From Candidatus Alcyoniella australis (GTDB lineage: Bacteria > Lernaellota > Lernaellaia > JAVCCG01 > Alcyoniellaceae), in contig JAVCCG010000059.1 in NCBI GenBank assembly GCA_030765605.1, positions 7,939 to 71,938 on the forward strand: DNA of 64,000 nucleotides. The letters are read 5' to 3'. The position numbers were made by a program, and so were the translations under genes. This document shows positions 7,147 to 16,424 of this stretch, one piece after another. A model generated the notes under the pieces. The model ran no database searches, was not told where the DNA came from, and saw only the letters and a program-made list of their open reading frames with translations. Numbering within the stretch: the first letter of the stretch is position 1; each line of letters starts with the position of its first letter.

Positions 7147-8991
7147 TCAACGCCCTTGGCACGAGCCGTTACGCTCGCTTGGCTTTCCTATGCTGTGATA
7201 AATCAATTTGGGCAACGCCTGCTCGACCCACCAGGGATCGTCGTCCCACTGGAGCTGCCACAGCAGTTCGGCCGCGCCAAGCGGCTCGATGCTGAAGGTC
7301 GCCTCGAAGCCGTCGGACTCGATCCAGAGCACGCGACCGATGAACGGACCCTCGCAGAGGCCGAAGATCACGTCGCCTGGGGCCACCTCGTCCAGCCGCG
7401 GCTCGTCGCTGTAAGAATATGTAACGCTTAGGCGACTGCAATCGATCCCGACCTCGGCGTTGTCGCCCAGCTCGTGCAGGCCCTCGTGGTCCAGCCAGCA
7501 CCAGGGGTCCTCGAAGTCGGTCCAACCGTTGCAGTCGTCGTCAATGCCGTTGTAGCAGTTCTCAAAGCGTCCGGGATTGACCTGCGGGTTCTCGTCGTCG
7601 CAGTCGTTCTCGCAGACCATCCAGCCGTCCTCGTCCTCGTCGAGCTCGTCGTCGGGCAGTTCTCCGTCGCAGTCGTTGTCCTCGCCATCGCAGATCTCGG
7701 GCGCACCGGGATATGTATCGGGATTGGTGTCGTCGCAGTCGTCCTCGCACAGCATGTAGTCGTCGCCGTCCTCGTCGAGCTCCCACGGAGCGACTTCGCC
7801 GTCGCAGTCGTTGTCAATGCCGTTGCAGCCCTCGGCCGCGTTGGGATGGATATCGGGGTCCGTGTCGTCGCAGTCGTCTTCGCAGGCGAGGTAACCGTCG
7901 TTGTCCTCGTCGTCCTCGTCGTAGCGCAACTCGCCGTCGCAGTCGTTGTCCTTGCCGTCGCAGACCTCGTCGGCACCCGGATGGGTGTTCGGATCGCGGT
8001 CGTCGCAATCGTCTTCGCAAACCATCCAGCCGTCGATGTCGAAGTCGGCCTCGTCGTCGCCCGGTGCGCCGTCGCAGTTGTCGTCCTTGCCGTTGCAGGT
8101 CTCGGGCGCTCCGGGATAGGCGTCGGGATCGTTGTCGTCGCAGTCGCCCTGGCAGATCATGAACCCGTCGTCGTCAAGGTCTTTCTCGGTGGGGTCGACC
8201 GCGCCGTCGCAGTCGTTGTCGATCCCGTTGCAGCCCTCGGGCGCGTTGGGATGGACCGTGCGGTCGCCGTCGTCGCAGTCGCCGTCGCACTGTAGATAGC
8301 CGTCGCCATCCGAATCCTGCTCGTCGACCGGGATTGCGCCGTCGCAATCGTTATCCAGGCCGTCGCACAGCTCCGGAGCGCCGGGGTAAATCGCGGCGTT
8401 GTTATCGTCGCAATCGTCGCTGCAACCCAGCACGTTATCGCCGTCCGCGTCCTCCTCGCCGGCGAGCAGCGTGCCGTCGCAATCGTTGTCCAATCCGTCG
8501 CAGACCTCGGTGGCGTCGGGGTGGATCGCCGAGTCGTGGTCATCGCAGTCGCCGTCGCACTGGTACACGCCGTCGCCGTCCCAGTCCTGCTCCTCGGGAT
8601 CGACCTCGCCCGAGCAGTTGTTGTCGATTCCGTCGCAGAGCTCGACCGCGCCGGGATAAACAAAGGCGTTGTCGTCGTTGCAGTCGCCCTCGCAGATCAT
8701 CAGGCCGTCTTTATCGAAGTCCAGCTCATCGGGCTCAAGCTCGCCCGTGCAGTCGTTGTCCAGGCCGTCGCAGATCTCATCGGCGCCCGGATGCACCTCG
8801 GGCCGCGTGTCGTCGCAGTCGAACCCGCCGCACTCGATGTCGTAATAACCGTCCCCGTCCAGGTCGCAAGGGTCGGCGCCCCCATCGTCATCGTCGTCCC
8901 CGTCGTTGTTGCATCCGATGCAAAGCAACATCAGGCACAACAACAGCGCAATCGGAAAAACCAGCCTATGTCCGTTGCCGTTCAATTTCAT
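7147..8991 (-). CDS. MopE-like metal-binding-motif repeat lipoprotein
   Basis: This 614-residue lipoprotein has a lipobox (MLLCIGC), an Asp-rich linker, and ten tandem repeats of about 48 residues with the pattern DCDDxxPxxxPGAPExCDGxDNDCDG. That is the putative metal-binding motif family named after methanotroph MopE. Each repeat also carries a DxDGDG-like acidic loop, so calcium or another metal is expected to bind. The last repeat is degenerate (CYNGIDDDCNG). It is followed by a unique C-terminal domain of about 120 residues with no recognised family. The ATG at 8991 was preferred over 8997 because GGAG sits 6 bases upstream of it. Such proteins are usually surface-exposed; the ligand is unknown. 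Confidence 0.85.
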   Translation of the reverse strand: MKLNGNGHRLVFPIALLLCLMLLCIGCNNDGDDDDDGGADPCDLDGDGYYDIECGGFDCDDTRPEVHPGADEICDGLDNDCTGELEPDELDFDKDGLMICEGDCNDDNAFVYPGAVELCDGIDNNCSGEVDPEEQDWDGDGVYQCDGDCDDHDSAIHPDATEVCDGLDNDCDGTLLAGEEDADGDNVLGCSDDCDDNNAAIYPGAPELCDGLDNDCDGAIPVDEQDSDGDGYLQCDGDCDDGDRTVHPNAPEGCNGIDNDCDGAVDPTEKDLDDDGFMICQGDCDDNDPDAYPGAPETCNGKDDNCDGAPGDDEADFDIDGWMVCEDDCDDRDPNTHPGADEVCDGKDNDCDGELRYDEDDEDNDGYLACEDDCDDTDPDIHPNAAEGCNGIDNDCDGEVAPWELDEDGDDYMLCEDDCDDTNPDTYPGAPEICDGEDNDCDGELPDDELDEDEDGWMVCENDCDDENPQVNPGRFENCYNGIDDDCNGWTDFEDPWCWLDHEGLHELGDNAEVGIDCSRLSVTYSYSDEPRLDEVAPGDVIFGLCEGPFIGRVLWIESDGFEATFSIEPLGAAELLWQLQWDDDPWWVEQALPKLIYHSIGKPSERNGSCQGR

Positions 8992-9205
8992 CGGCATCTC
9001 CGGTAATCAGCGATCCTGGTTTTTTGCTCAAGAAAATTGGGCTGCACCAGAATGTTGATTCTTAATTGTGCAAAAAACCCTGTCAAGTGCGAATACATTA
9101 GTTCGCGGGCATTATCCAATCAAATCAGCCTGCTTACCACGGTCCTGCTCCGGCTCTTGAACCGGCGTCCGGGTCGTAGAAACCAAGGCCGGAGGGCCGC
9201 ACAGC

Positions 9206-12200
9206 TCAGAGGCCGGCCCTCAACATGCGGCAGGTAAAGTGGAAAACGCTGCCCTGGCCCGGATTGCTCTCGAGCCAGATGGCGCCGCCCATCAACTGCA
9301 CCAGTTCGCGAGCGATCGTCAGGCCGATCCCCGTGCCCTCGTATTCGCGGGTCATCGAATCGTCGACCTGATAAAAGGATTGGAAAATGTATTCGTGCTG
9401 GTCCTGCGCGATGCCGATCCCCGTATCGCGCACGCTGAAGTGCAGTTCCTGCTTGCCATCGTCGACCCCGCCGAGCCGGACCTCGACATCCACCGAACCC
9501 CTGGAGGTGAATTTGATCGCGTTGTCCACGAGGTTGTTGAGCACCCGTTCGACGAACAACGGATCGCCGTGAACCAGGTGCGGTACGTCCGCGCCGATCG
9601 AGCTGCTGAAGTCCAATCCCTTGATCCGCGCCCGCATCTCGAACCCCTTGAACAGTCGATGGAGCACATTGATCAGTTCGAAGTCGATCGGCTTGGGCTC
9701 GATCCTGCCGGCCTCGAAGCTGGCCATGTCGAGCACCCGTTCGGTCATATCCAGCAGGGTCTCGCCGTTAATTTTGATCTGATCCAGATATTTTTGCCGA
9801 TCCTCGGCCGGCATCGCGGGCATCATCGCCAGCAGCGAGCTGAAGCCGATGATCGCGTTGAGCGGAGTGCGGAACTCGTGGCTCATGTTGCCCAGGAAAC
9901 GCCCCTTGAGCAGTTCGGCCTCCTGCGCTTTGCGCAACGAATTTTGCAGCTCCTGCCCGGCCCGTTTGAGCTTCGTAATGTCGTGGGAGAAAATCGCCAC
10001 CCTGCCGACCGCGCCGTGCGCGTCCATCACCGGATAGAAGGTGTTTTCGAACGTGCCGCAAGGGCCGTTTTCCTCGATGACCTGCGGTTCGCCGCTCGAG
10101 AGCGCCTTGTTCACCATTTTGCGTCTGCCCTTTGCGACCTCGCCGTGCAACAGTTCGTATAGCGATAAACCGGCTAGCTCCTCGCCGGGATGCTCCACGT
10201 GGGCGGCAAAGACCTTGTTGTGGGCGATGATCCGACCGTCGGCGTCGATCAACAGCGCCTGCTCGGAGGTGGCGTTGATCAGCGTCCGAGCGATCTGTTC
10301 ACTCTGCCTAAGTTCATCGGAAACCCGCCTGCGCTCGCTGATGTCGCGGGTCATTCCCAGCACGCCCACCGGCTCGCCCAGAGCGTTGCGCAGGAAAGTA
10401 TTGCGCGACTCGATCCACACGTGGTTGCCGTCGCTCTTGATCGCCTCGGCCTCGATTACCGTCGGCTCGCCGATCCGCCTCTGGCCGCCGCGCTCCCGCT
10501 CCATCTCCGCACGCTGCTTCTCCATTACGAATTCGAAGGATTCGGCGGTCAGCAGATCGGCCATCGAGATCTCTATCGCCTCCTCGGGCGTGTAGCCGAC
10601 CAGCTTGCTGATCGAGGGGCTGACGTAGGTAAATTTAAGGTCCAAATTGGTGGTCCAAATCACGTCGGTCACGTTGTCGGCAAGCAAACGGTAGCGTTTC
10701 TCGCTGGCGCGGATTGATTGCTCGGCGTTTTTAAGTACCGTGACGTCGCGCGCCACAGCCTGGAATCCCTTGATGCGGCCTTCGACCATCGTCAGCTGTA
10801 CGTTCTGGCCGATCCACATCTCGCGTCCGTCCTTGGTCAGGATCGGGAATTCGTAGTAGGTCGTGGAAATGCGCTTGCGTAACTGTCGCCGGTAGAATTG
10901 GTCGGTCTGCTTGCGCGCATCGGACCGCACCAGGTCGAGGTAGTTCTTGCCGATCAGCTCGTCCAGGGCGTAGCCGGTCAGGCGCTCGGAAACCTTGTTG
11001 ACGTAGGTGAAGCGGCCCCACTCGTCGGTCTGGTAGATGATGTCCTGTAGGCTCTCGACCAGTCCGCGGTAGCGGTCCTCGCTCTCGCGCAGGGCCTCCT
11101 CGGTCCGGCGGCGGTCGGTGACGTCGATCAGTTGCGCGATATATCCCCCCTCGAACGCTGAAATGCGCAGGTCGACCAGCTTAGTCGATCCGTCTCGGCA
11201 GGCGATGTTGCATTCGACCCGCTCTTTGCTGCCGCCCTCGAGCAGCTGCTGAACCTTGCCGACCACCCAATTGCGGTAGGCCTCGTCCGGGTAGAGCTTG
11301 GCGTTCCAATCCTCGACGTCGACGAGCTCCTCGCACTTATAGCCAGTGAGCTCGCAATGGGCCGGGTTGCAGGAGATGACTCTGCCGTCCTGGGCCGCCA
11401 CAACCGTGGGGATCGGGCTTTGCGAGACCGCAGCCACCAGCTGCTCCTCTTGCTGCCGCCGCTCGGTGACGTCCTCGGTATGGACCATCACCATATCCGG
11501 CGGCACCTTGGCGTAGATTACCGACAGCCGCCGGGTCAGTCCGGTCGATTTATAGGTATATTCCATCTCGCGCTTGATCGTACGGTTCTGGGCGAGGCAG
11601 GCGTGCATCTCCCGCACCAGCTCGGGCAGATCCTCGTAGAGCTTGTCGGCGGTGATTCCGATGTACTCGGCGATCTTGCCCTGCGTCGCCTCACGGGCGG
11701 CCTCGTTGAAGTCGGTCAGCACGAACTCATCGCCGGCCCAGCGCCAGGTGAAGGTGGGCAGGGGCAGCGAATTGTAGATCCGCCGCATCCGCTGTTCGTT
11801 GAGCCGCAGCTGTTCCCGGGCCTGTTTCTGCTCGGTGATGTCGCGCACCGTGGCCTGCACCACTTTACCGTCGCGTAGCGTCAGCGCGGTCAACCAGACC
11901 TCGGCGTCGAAAATCTCGCCGTTTTTTCGCTGGTGGGTCCACTCGAACTTGGCCTGTCCTTTTTCCCGGGCCTGCTCGATGTACAAGTTGGCCGCGGTCA
12001 ACGAATCACGGCCGTCCGGCTGCCTGGGCGGCGAGATCTGCCAGGGAAGCAGCCCGATGAACTGCTGTTTGTCCTCGAATTCGAACATCGCCAGCGTCGC
12101 CGGATTGGCGTCGATGAACTCGGCCCGGCTCAGCAGCATGATCGCGTCGCTGGAATACTTGAAAAGTGCGCGGTAGCGCTCCTCGCTTTCGCTCAACTCC

Positions 12201-13720
12201 TGCTGTGCCCGCTGTTGTTCGGTGACGTCGCGGGCGTTAATCACCAGCCCGCGCACCTGCGGGTTGTCGAGCATGTTTTGCAGCCGGCCGTCGAGGTGAA
12301 TCGTCGAGCCATCCTTGTGGATGAAGCTCAGCTGCACGGGACTCTGGGCTCCGGGCGTCTCAAGCAACCCCTCAAAAATTTTGATCGCCCGCGGCAGATC
12401 GTCGGGGTGCATGAAATCGAATACCTTGAGCCCGACCAGCTCCGCCGGCTCGTAGCCGGTGATGCGCTTGATCGACGCGCTCTCAAAACGGATTGTGCCG
12501 TCGGCGTCGATGATCGTGATCAGGTCGGAGATATTCTCGATCAGCGTGCGGAAGTAATCCTCGCTGCGACGCATCCCCTCCTCGGCCCGCCTACGTTCGG
12601 TGATGTCGCGCGTTACGCCGAGCAGGCCCACCGGCATGCCCTGATCGTCGAGCAGGAAACTGACCTTGAGCTCGACCCAGACCGTGCCGCCGTTCCGGCA
12701 CAACTGTTCCAGCTCGAGCACCCGCGAGATGAACGGCTCAACCCCTTTTTCCATGACCCTTTCCAGGGCCTCTTCCAACGCGTCGAGCGCGATGCGCTTG
12801 GATCCGGGCGTGAAGCGTTCGTCAAGGGTCTGCTCCAGAGCCTGCTCCACCGGGAACCCGCGCAGCTGCTCCACCGACGGGCTGATGTAGGTTATGTTCA
12901 GATCGAGGTCCGAGGTCCAGATCACGTCCCGCACGTTGAGCGCCAACAACCGATACAGCTCCTCGGTCTCCTTTAAGGTGGCGCGCACGCGCTTATGCTC
13001 GCTGACGTCGGTGACTCCGATCAGCATCGTGGGCCGTTGCTGACCGGGGATGATGCTGCCGGTCAGCTCCACTGGAAAACGCGAGCCGTCGGCATGCACG
13101 GCCACGGTCTCGAACAAGCCCATCTCGCGCTCGCCGGACATGTAGCGCTCGTAAGCCTCGAGCATCCGCGGCGCATCTTCAGTATCGATGTAGTCGTCGA
13201 AGAACGAACCGATCATCTGTTCCTGGGAATGGCCGATCATCTTGGCCAACTCGGTATTGGCGTAGACGATTTTGCGGTCGCGTAAAAAACAGACGCCGTA
13301 TGTCGACGACTCGGCCAAAGTAGTGTAGGCGCTGTCGGCGAATCCCAGTTCGAGTTCGATCCCTTTGCGTTTGCTGATGTCCCGCGCCAGGCTGATTATC
13401 GTGCCGGACTCGTCCCCGTCGTGATCGATGAGGATCAAAGACCAGTCGACCCAGATCTCGACCCCGGCCTTTGACGCGTGCAGAGCATCGCCGCGCCAGC
13501 CGCCCTGAGACTTGACCGTCGCGAGAATCTCCTGCAGGGACGGCGAGCCGTCCTTGAGCGAGATCAGCTCGAACAGCAATTTTCCTCGGGCCCGGTCAGC
13601 GGGTATTTGATAGATGCGATGGGCGGCGGCGTTCCAACCGATTACGCGCAGGTCGGCATCAACTGTTGCAGCCGCATCATCGAGCAGCTCCAATGCCTGG
13701 ATAACCGACGCATCGTTCAC
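9206..13720 (-). CDS. Multi-PAS sensor histidine kinase
   Basis: This 1504-residue soluble sensor kinase has no membrane segment. About ten PAS domains follow one another, each near 125 residues, several ending in a PAC motif (DVTERR, DITERRRAEE). Then comes a HisKA domain with NMSHEFRTPLN (phospho-acceptor His1281) and a HATPase domain with N-box NNLVDNAIKF (near 1395), G1 DTGIGIA (near 1432) and G2 GTGIGLTIA (near 1462). The start codon is GTG at 13720. There is no receiver domain and no adjacent response-regulator gene, so it is an orphan kinase whose partner lies elsewhere. PAS domains may bind heme, flavin or small ligands; none can be assigned here. Confidence 0.93.
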   Translation of the reverse strand: MNDASVIQALELLDDAAATVDADLRVIGWNAAAHRIYQIPADRARGKLLFELISLKDGSPSLQEILATVKSQGGWRGDALHASKAGVEIWVDWSLILIDHDGDESGTIISLARDISKRKGIELELGFADSAYTTLAESSTYGVCFLRDRKIVYANTELAKMIGHSQEQMIGSFFDDYIDTEDAPRMLEAYERYMSGEREMGLFETVAVHADGSRFPVELTGSIIPGQQRPTMLIGVTDVSEHKRVRATLKETEELYRLLALNVRDVIWTSDLDLNITYISPSVEQLRGFPVEQALEQTLDERFTPGSKRIALDALEEALERVMEKGVEPFISRVLELEQLCRNGGTVWVELKVSFLLDDQGMPVGLLGVTRDITERRRAEEGMRRSEDYFRTLIENISDLITIIDADGTIRFESASIKRITGYEPAELVGLKVFDFMHPDDLPRAIKIFEGLLETPGAQSPVQLSFIHKDGSTIHLDGRLQNMLDNPQVRGLVINARDVTEQQRAQQELSESEERYRALFKYSSDAIMLLSRAEFIDANPATLAMFEFEDKQQFIGLLPWQISPPRQPDGRDSLTAANLYIEQAREKGQAKFEWTHQRKNGEIFDAEVWLTALTLRDGKVVQATVRDITEQKQAREQLRLNEQRMRRIYNSLPLPTFTWRWAGDEFVLTDFNEAAREATQGKIAEYIGITADKLYEDLPELVREMHACLAQNRTIKREMEYTYKSTGLTRRLSVIYAKVPPDMVMVHTEDVTERRQQEEQLVAAVSQSPIPTVVAAQDGRVISCNPAHCELTGYKCEELVDVEDWNAKLYPDEAYRNWVVGKVQQLLEGGSKERVECNIACRDGSTKLVDLRISAFEGGYIAQLIDVTDRRRTEEALRESEDRYRGLVESLQDIIYQTDEWGRFTYVNKVSERLTGYALDELIGKNYLDLVRSDARKQTDQFYRRQLRKRISTTYYEFPILTKDGREMWIGQNVQLTMVEGRIKGFQAVARDVTVLKNAEQSIRASEKRYRLLADNVTDVIWTTNLDLKFTYVSPSISKLVGYTPEEAIEISMADLLTAESFEFVMEKQRAEMERERGGQRRIGEPTVIEAEAIKSDGNHVWIESRNTFLRNALGEPVGVLGMTRDISERRRVSDELRQSEQIARTLINATSEQALLIDADGRIIAHNKVFAAHVEHPGEELAGLSLYELLHGEVAKGRRKMVNKALSSGEPQVIEENGPCGTFENTFYPVMDAHGAVGRVAIFSHDITKLKRAGQELQNSLRKAQEAELLKGRFLGNMSHEFRTPLNAIIGFSSLLAMMPAMPAEDRQKYLDQIKINGETLLDMTERVLDMASFEAGRIEPKPIDFELINVLHRLFKGFEMRARIKGLDFSSSIGADVPHLVHGDPLFVERVLNNLVDNAIKFTSRGSVDVEVRLGGVDDGKQELHFSVRDTGIGIAQDQHEYIFQSFYQVDDSMTREYEGTGIGLTIARELVQLMGGAIWLESNPGQGSVFHFTCRMLRAGL

Positions 13721-13740
13721 CCCTGACAGCCCCCCGCAAG

Positions 13741-14072
13741 TAAAGTTTTACTTTTAATATTAACCATTTCTATCAGTATTTATTTTTAATTATCCGCCAG
13801 TTGCGCACGGAAATCAAGATCACGGCGTTTTGCCCGTTTGAAGCTTCCGGGACTGAGTGAGGTAATAAATAATGTTGGATAACATTATTTGGTAAGCTTC
13901 CGCCCGTCCACGCATAGGAGAGCGTGGCAAGGTTTCAGACTCTTGATCTTTACCTTCCCCTTCCCAATCTTCCATCGCGGAAAGCATCGTTGAACTAAGA
14001 GCATGGTACGCTCGCGTGTTTTGTGCCAGCTCCAAGCTACCGCGTGTTTTGCGCTGCAAACACGGCTGTTGA
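13741..14072. other. AT-rich gene-free region with short repeats
   Basis: This stretch between the PAS kinase and the dockerin lipoprotein is clearly AT-richer than its surroundings, especially 13741-13790 and 13860-13890. It contains a perfect 10-bp inverted repeat at 13867-13890, a direct repeat CGCGTGTTTTGYGC at about 14012-14025 and 14041-14054 (the second copy able to fold with GCAAACACGG), and two AAGCTTCC copies. A 93-codon minus-strand open frame (13820-14101, TTG start) has no recognisable similarity, no clear ribosome-binding site and unusual composition, so I do not call it a gene. The AT-rich part next to 13741 probably holds the kinase promoter. The rest may be decayed foreign DNA. 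Confidence 0.5.
13867..13890. repeat. Perfect 10-bp inverted repeat
   Basis: AAATAATGTT and AACATTATTT are separated by GGAT. The palindrome could be a regulator-binding site or a weak hairpin. It lies about 150 bp upstream of the PAS kinase start and is the most symmetric element in the AT-rich region. Confidence 0.5.
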
Positions 14073-14102
14073 TTGACAGTTCTTCGAGCGCTATTGCACA
14101 AT
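14073..14102 (+). promoter_or_regulatory. Sigma-70-like promoter for the dockerin lipoprotein
   Basis: A perfect -35 box TTGACA (14073-14078) is followed after 18 bp by CACAAT (14097-14102), which matches four of six -10 positions. It lies 40 bp upstream of the ATG at 14142. Prediction by eye only. Confidence 0.5.
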
Positions 14103-14141
14103 CAATCGGCTACATCGCAACTTTTCAGTGCAGGGGAAAAA

Positions 14142-16424
14142 ATGCTTGATTGGCGTAGGGCCCGGGTCTTCCTAGCGGCGATGCTCGTCGTATCGCTGCT
14201 GTTCGCCGGATGCGCGTCGGACAACGACGATGACGACGATGATCTGAACGATGACGACGACGCAGATGACGACGATCTGGACGACGACGATTCACACGAC
14301 GGCCCGGCCAACGACCCGGCCTCCACGATCTTCCCCAACCCCCAGGCGCGGGCCGATGCCTTTGGGCTGTTCTACCGCGAGCGCAGCCTGCGCGCGCTGC
14401 TGGCGCTCAACCGCTTCGGCCTGTCCGGCGACGCGGTGTTCGCCGAGGCCAATGGCAAGAACTACTACGCCAAGGACGGCGACGCGTACGAGGTCGTGCC
14501 CGGACCCAACGACAACAACCCGTTCGGCATGATCACCTACACCACCTGGGAGCTTTACCAATCGCTAGGCGGCCGCGAGCTGGAACTGACATTGATCCGG
14601 CTATTCGAGGGGCTGCTGTTCGCCGAGCAGGTCTCGGGCCATTGGGGCCTGACCAACCGCGAGGCGCTGCCGGGCTGGACGCGGGTGATGGACGGCGTCA
14701 ACGACGAGGTGCTGCGCACGCGCAACGGCGAAGATTTCGACACACCGGTCCCCTACCCGGCGGCGCTCGAGCAAGAGGTGCTCGACACGTTCTTCGAGGG
14801 CGTGCACTTCACCTATCGTGAGAATCCCGAGGAGTACTACTTCAACTTCAAGCCGATCAACGAGTTCACGTCGTTCGCCCACAAGTTCGTGTTCCACGAG
14901 CTGCCGATGTTCCTACGCGCCTCCGACTGCTGCTCATCGTTGATGAAGACCCCCGAGGGCTATTTGTGGGAGGGGGCGTTTTGGGGCAACCACAACTCGC
15001 GCGACAACTTCACCGACTACGCCATGGGCTATCTGGCGGCGATGGAGGCGGTGAACACGCCCGGGCTGCCCGACGATCTGGCCCAGGCCGCTCAACACGC
15101 GCTGGACGCAGGCACGCGCACCTGCAATCGGATCGTCGAGGCCGGGATGGTCCAGCTCACCGTGGACGAGCACCACGACTACGACTTCCTGATCCCCGGC
15201 GGATTCAACCGTCCCGACGGCCATCGCGAGATCGAGTGGCAGGACCTGGGCTCGCTGGCCTCGTGCACGATGGTCTTCACCGCCCAGGCGATCAGCGGCA
15301 ACGGCCTGAGCCACCCGGTGCCCCCGCTGCCGATGCCCGGCGACCCGGTCTCCCAGGCGCTGCAGCATCTGTTCAATCTGCTCGGTATTCCGGCCCTGGC
15401 GCCGATTCCCGAGTGCGTGACCGTGGACGACGCGTTCATCGGCTTCACCTGGAAGGGGCTGCTCGAGGCCGAGGTGCTGGGCATGCCCTGGTACGAATTC
15501 GCCGAGCTGATCTCGCTGATCAATCCCGAGCTTTTGACCGACCTGATCGGCTCCACGGCCGACGACTTTCAGGAGCTGATGCTCGGCGCGGTCTGCCTGT
15601 GCTACTTCTCGCAGATCTCGGGCGACGAAAAGCTCTACCTGCAATCGCGCGACACCCTGGCCCACCTGGTCGAGGTGACCTACATCCTCACCGACCTGGT
15701 CTACGGCGTTAAATCCAATGCGGAGCTCGACCAGCGCGTGGTCGCTGCAATGGGTCAAAAGGCGGCGGACGAGAAATACTCGCGCGCCGAGGAGCTGTAC
15801 TACCTGGCCACACTCTGGGGCCGGATGTTCAACATCGACACCGACTTTGAACACCTCGGCGGCTTTGCCATCGCCAATTCGCGCATCGCCTCGGTCGAGG
15901 CGCACCTGAGCTACGGCGACACCGCGCCCAAACCGCTGATGACCGACCAACAGATGTGGGACACGATGCTCGATTCCGAGACCGGCTACCTGTGGAACCG
16001 GGAGCCCTGGATACAGGAGCGCTACCTCGAGCGCTTCGGCTACACCGTGCCCGTGCGCCGCGCTGGCGAGGGCTACGAGGCGATCGGCATCGACGGCCAG
16101 TGGCAGGCCACTGAAAACGACCGTCATCGTTGGTTCGGCCCGGGCAAGCTGTGGTACGAGGCGCCGCTGTGCGCAATGGACGTCAACCACACACTGGACT
16201 GCTACTGGGCGGCCCTGGGCTGTGCACCGGCCGACCTGGACAACAGCGGAACCGCGGACGGAGACGACTTGATTCTGTTCGAGGCGGCCTGGGCCCAGTA
16301 CGGCAACGGCGCGCAGTGCTCGTCATCCAACGACTGGTGCGATCACGCGGACCTCGATCAAAACGGCGTGCTCGACGCCGACGACCAGGGCTATATCCAG
16401 GCCGCCCAGGGCTGCGTCAGGTAG
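14142..16424 (+). CDS. Lipoprotein with poly-Asp tether and C-terminal dockerin-like domain
   Basis: The ATG at 14142 has a GGGGA ribosome-binding site; an in-frame earlier start at 14073 lacks a signal peptide. The 760-residue product has a lipobox (LLFAGC), then about 30 residues that are almost all Asp. A large domain of about 620 residues, rich in Trp, Tyr and helices, could be an alpha-toroid-like or glycosidase-like fold but is not recognised. The C-terminus has two EF-hand-like loops, DLDNSGTADGDD and DLDQNGVLDADD, as in type I dockerins. It is therefore probably a surface-anchored calcium-binding protein. Dockerins outside cellulosomes are common in environmental bacteria, so cellulosome membership is not implied. 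Confidence 0.8.
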   Translation: MLDWRRARVFLAAMLVVSLLFAGCASDNDDDDDDLNDDDDADDDDLDDDDSHDGPANDPASTIFPNPQARADAFGLFYRERSLRALLALNRFGLSGDAVFAEANGKNYYAKDGDAYEVVPGPNDNNPFGMITYTTWELYQSLGGRELELTLIRLFEGLLFAEQVSGHWGLTNREALPGWTRVMDGVNDEVLRTRNGEDFDTPVPYPAALEQEVLDTFFEGVHFTYRENPEEYYFNFKPINEFTSFAHKFVFHELPMFLRASDCCSSLMKTPEGYLWEGAFWGNHNSRDNFTDYAMGYLAAMEAVNTPGLPDDLAQAAQHALDAGTRTCNRIVEAGMVQLTVDEHHDYDFLIPGGFNRPDGHREIEWQDLGSLASCTMVFTAQAISGNGLSHPVPPLPMPGDPVSQALQHLFNLLGIPALAPIPECVTVDDAFIGFTWKGLLEAEVLGMPWYEFAELISLINPELLTDLIGSTADDFQELMLGAVCLCYFSQISGDEKLYLQSRDTLAHLVEVTYILTDLVYGVKSNAELDQRVVAAMGQKAADEKYSRAEELYYLATLWGRMFNIDTDFEHLGGFAIANSRIASVEAHLSYGDTAPKPLMTDQQMWDTMLDSETGYLWNREPWIQERYLERFGYTVPVRRAGEGYEAIGIDGQWQATENDRHRWFGPGKLWYEAPLCAMDVNHTLDCYWAALGCAPADLDNSGTADGDDLILFEAAWAQYGNGAQCSSSNDWCDHADLDQNGVLDADDQGYIQAAQGCVR

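Noticed and set aside
7500-8900. Regular DNA repetition resembling a repeat array or CRISPR
   Set aside because: The periodic gtcgtcgcagtcg-type repetition is the codon-level trace of ten CDGxDNDCDG protein repeats in one long open frame; there are no spacers of uniform length and no cas genes.
9192-9221. Hairpin GAGGGCCG/CGGCCCTC at the kinase stop codon as a terminator
   Set aside because: The loop is long, the stem overlaps the coding end and no U-run follows on the minus strand.
13820-14101. 93-codon minus-strand open frame
   Set aside because: TTG start, no ribosome-binding site, unusual composition and no recognisable similarity; it lies in an AT-rich repeat-containing gap.
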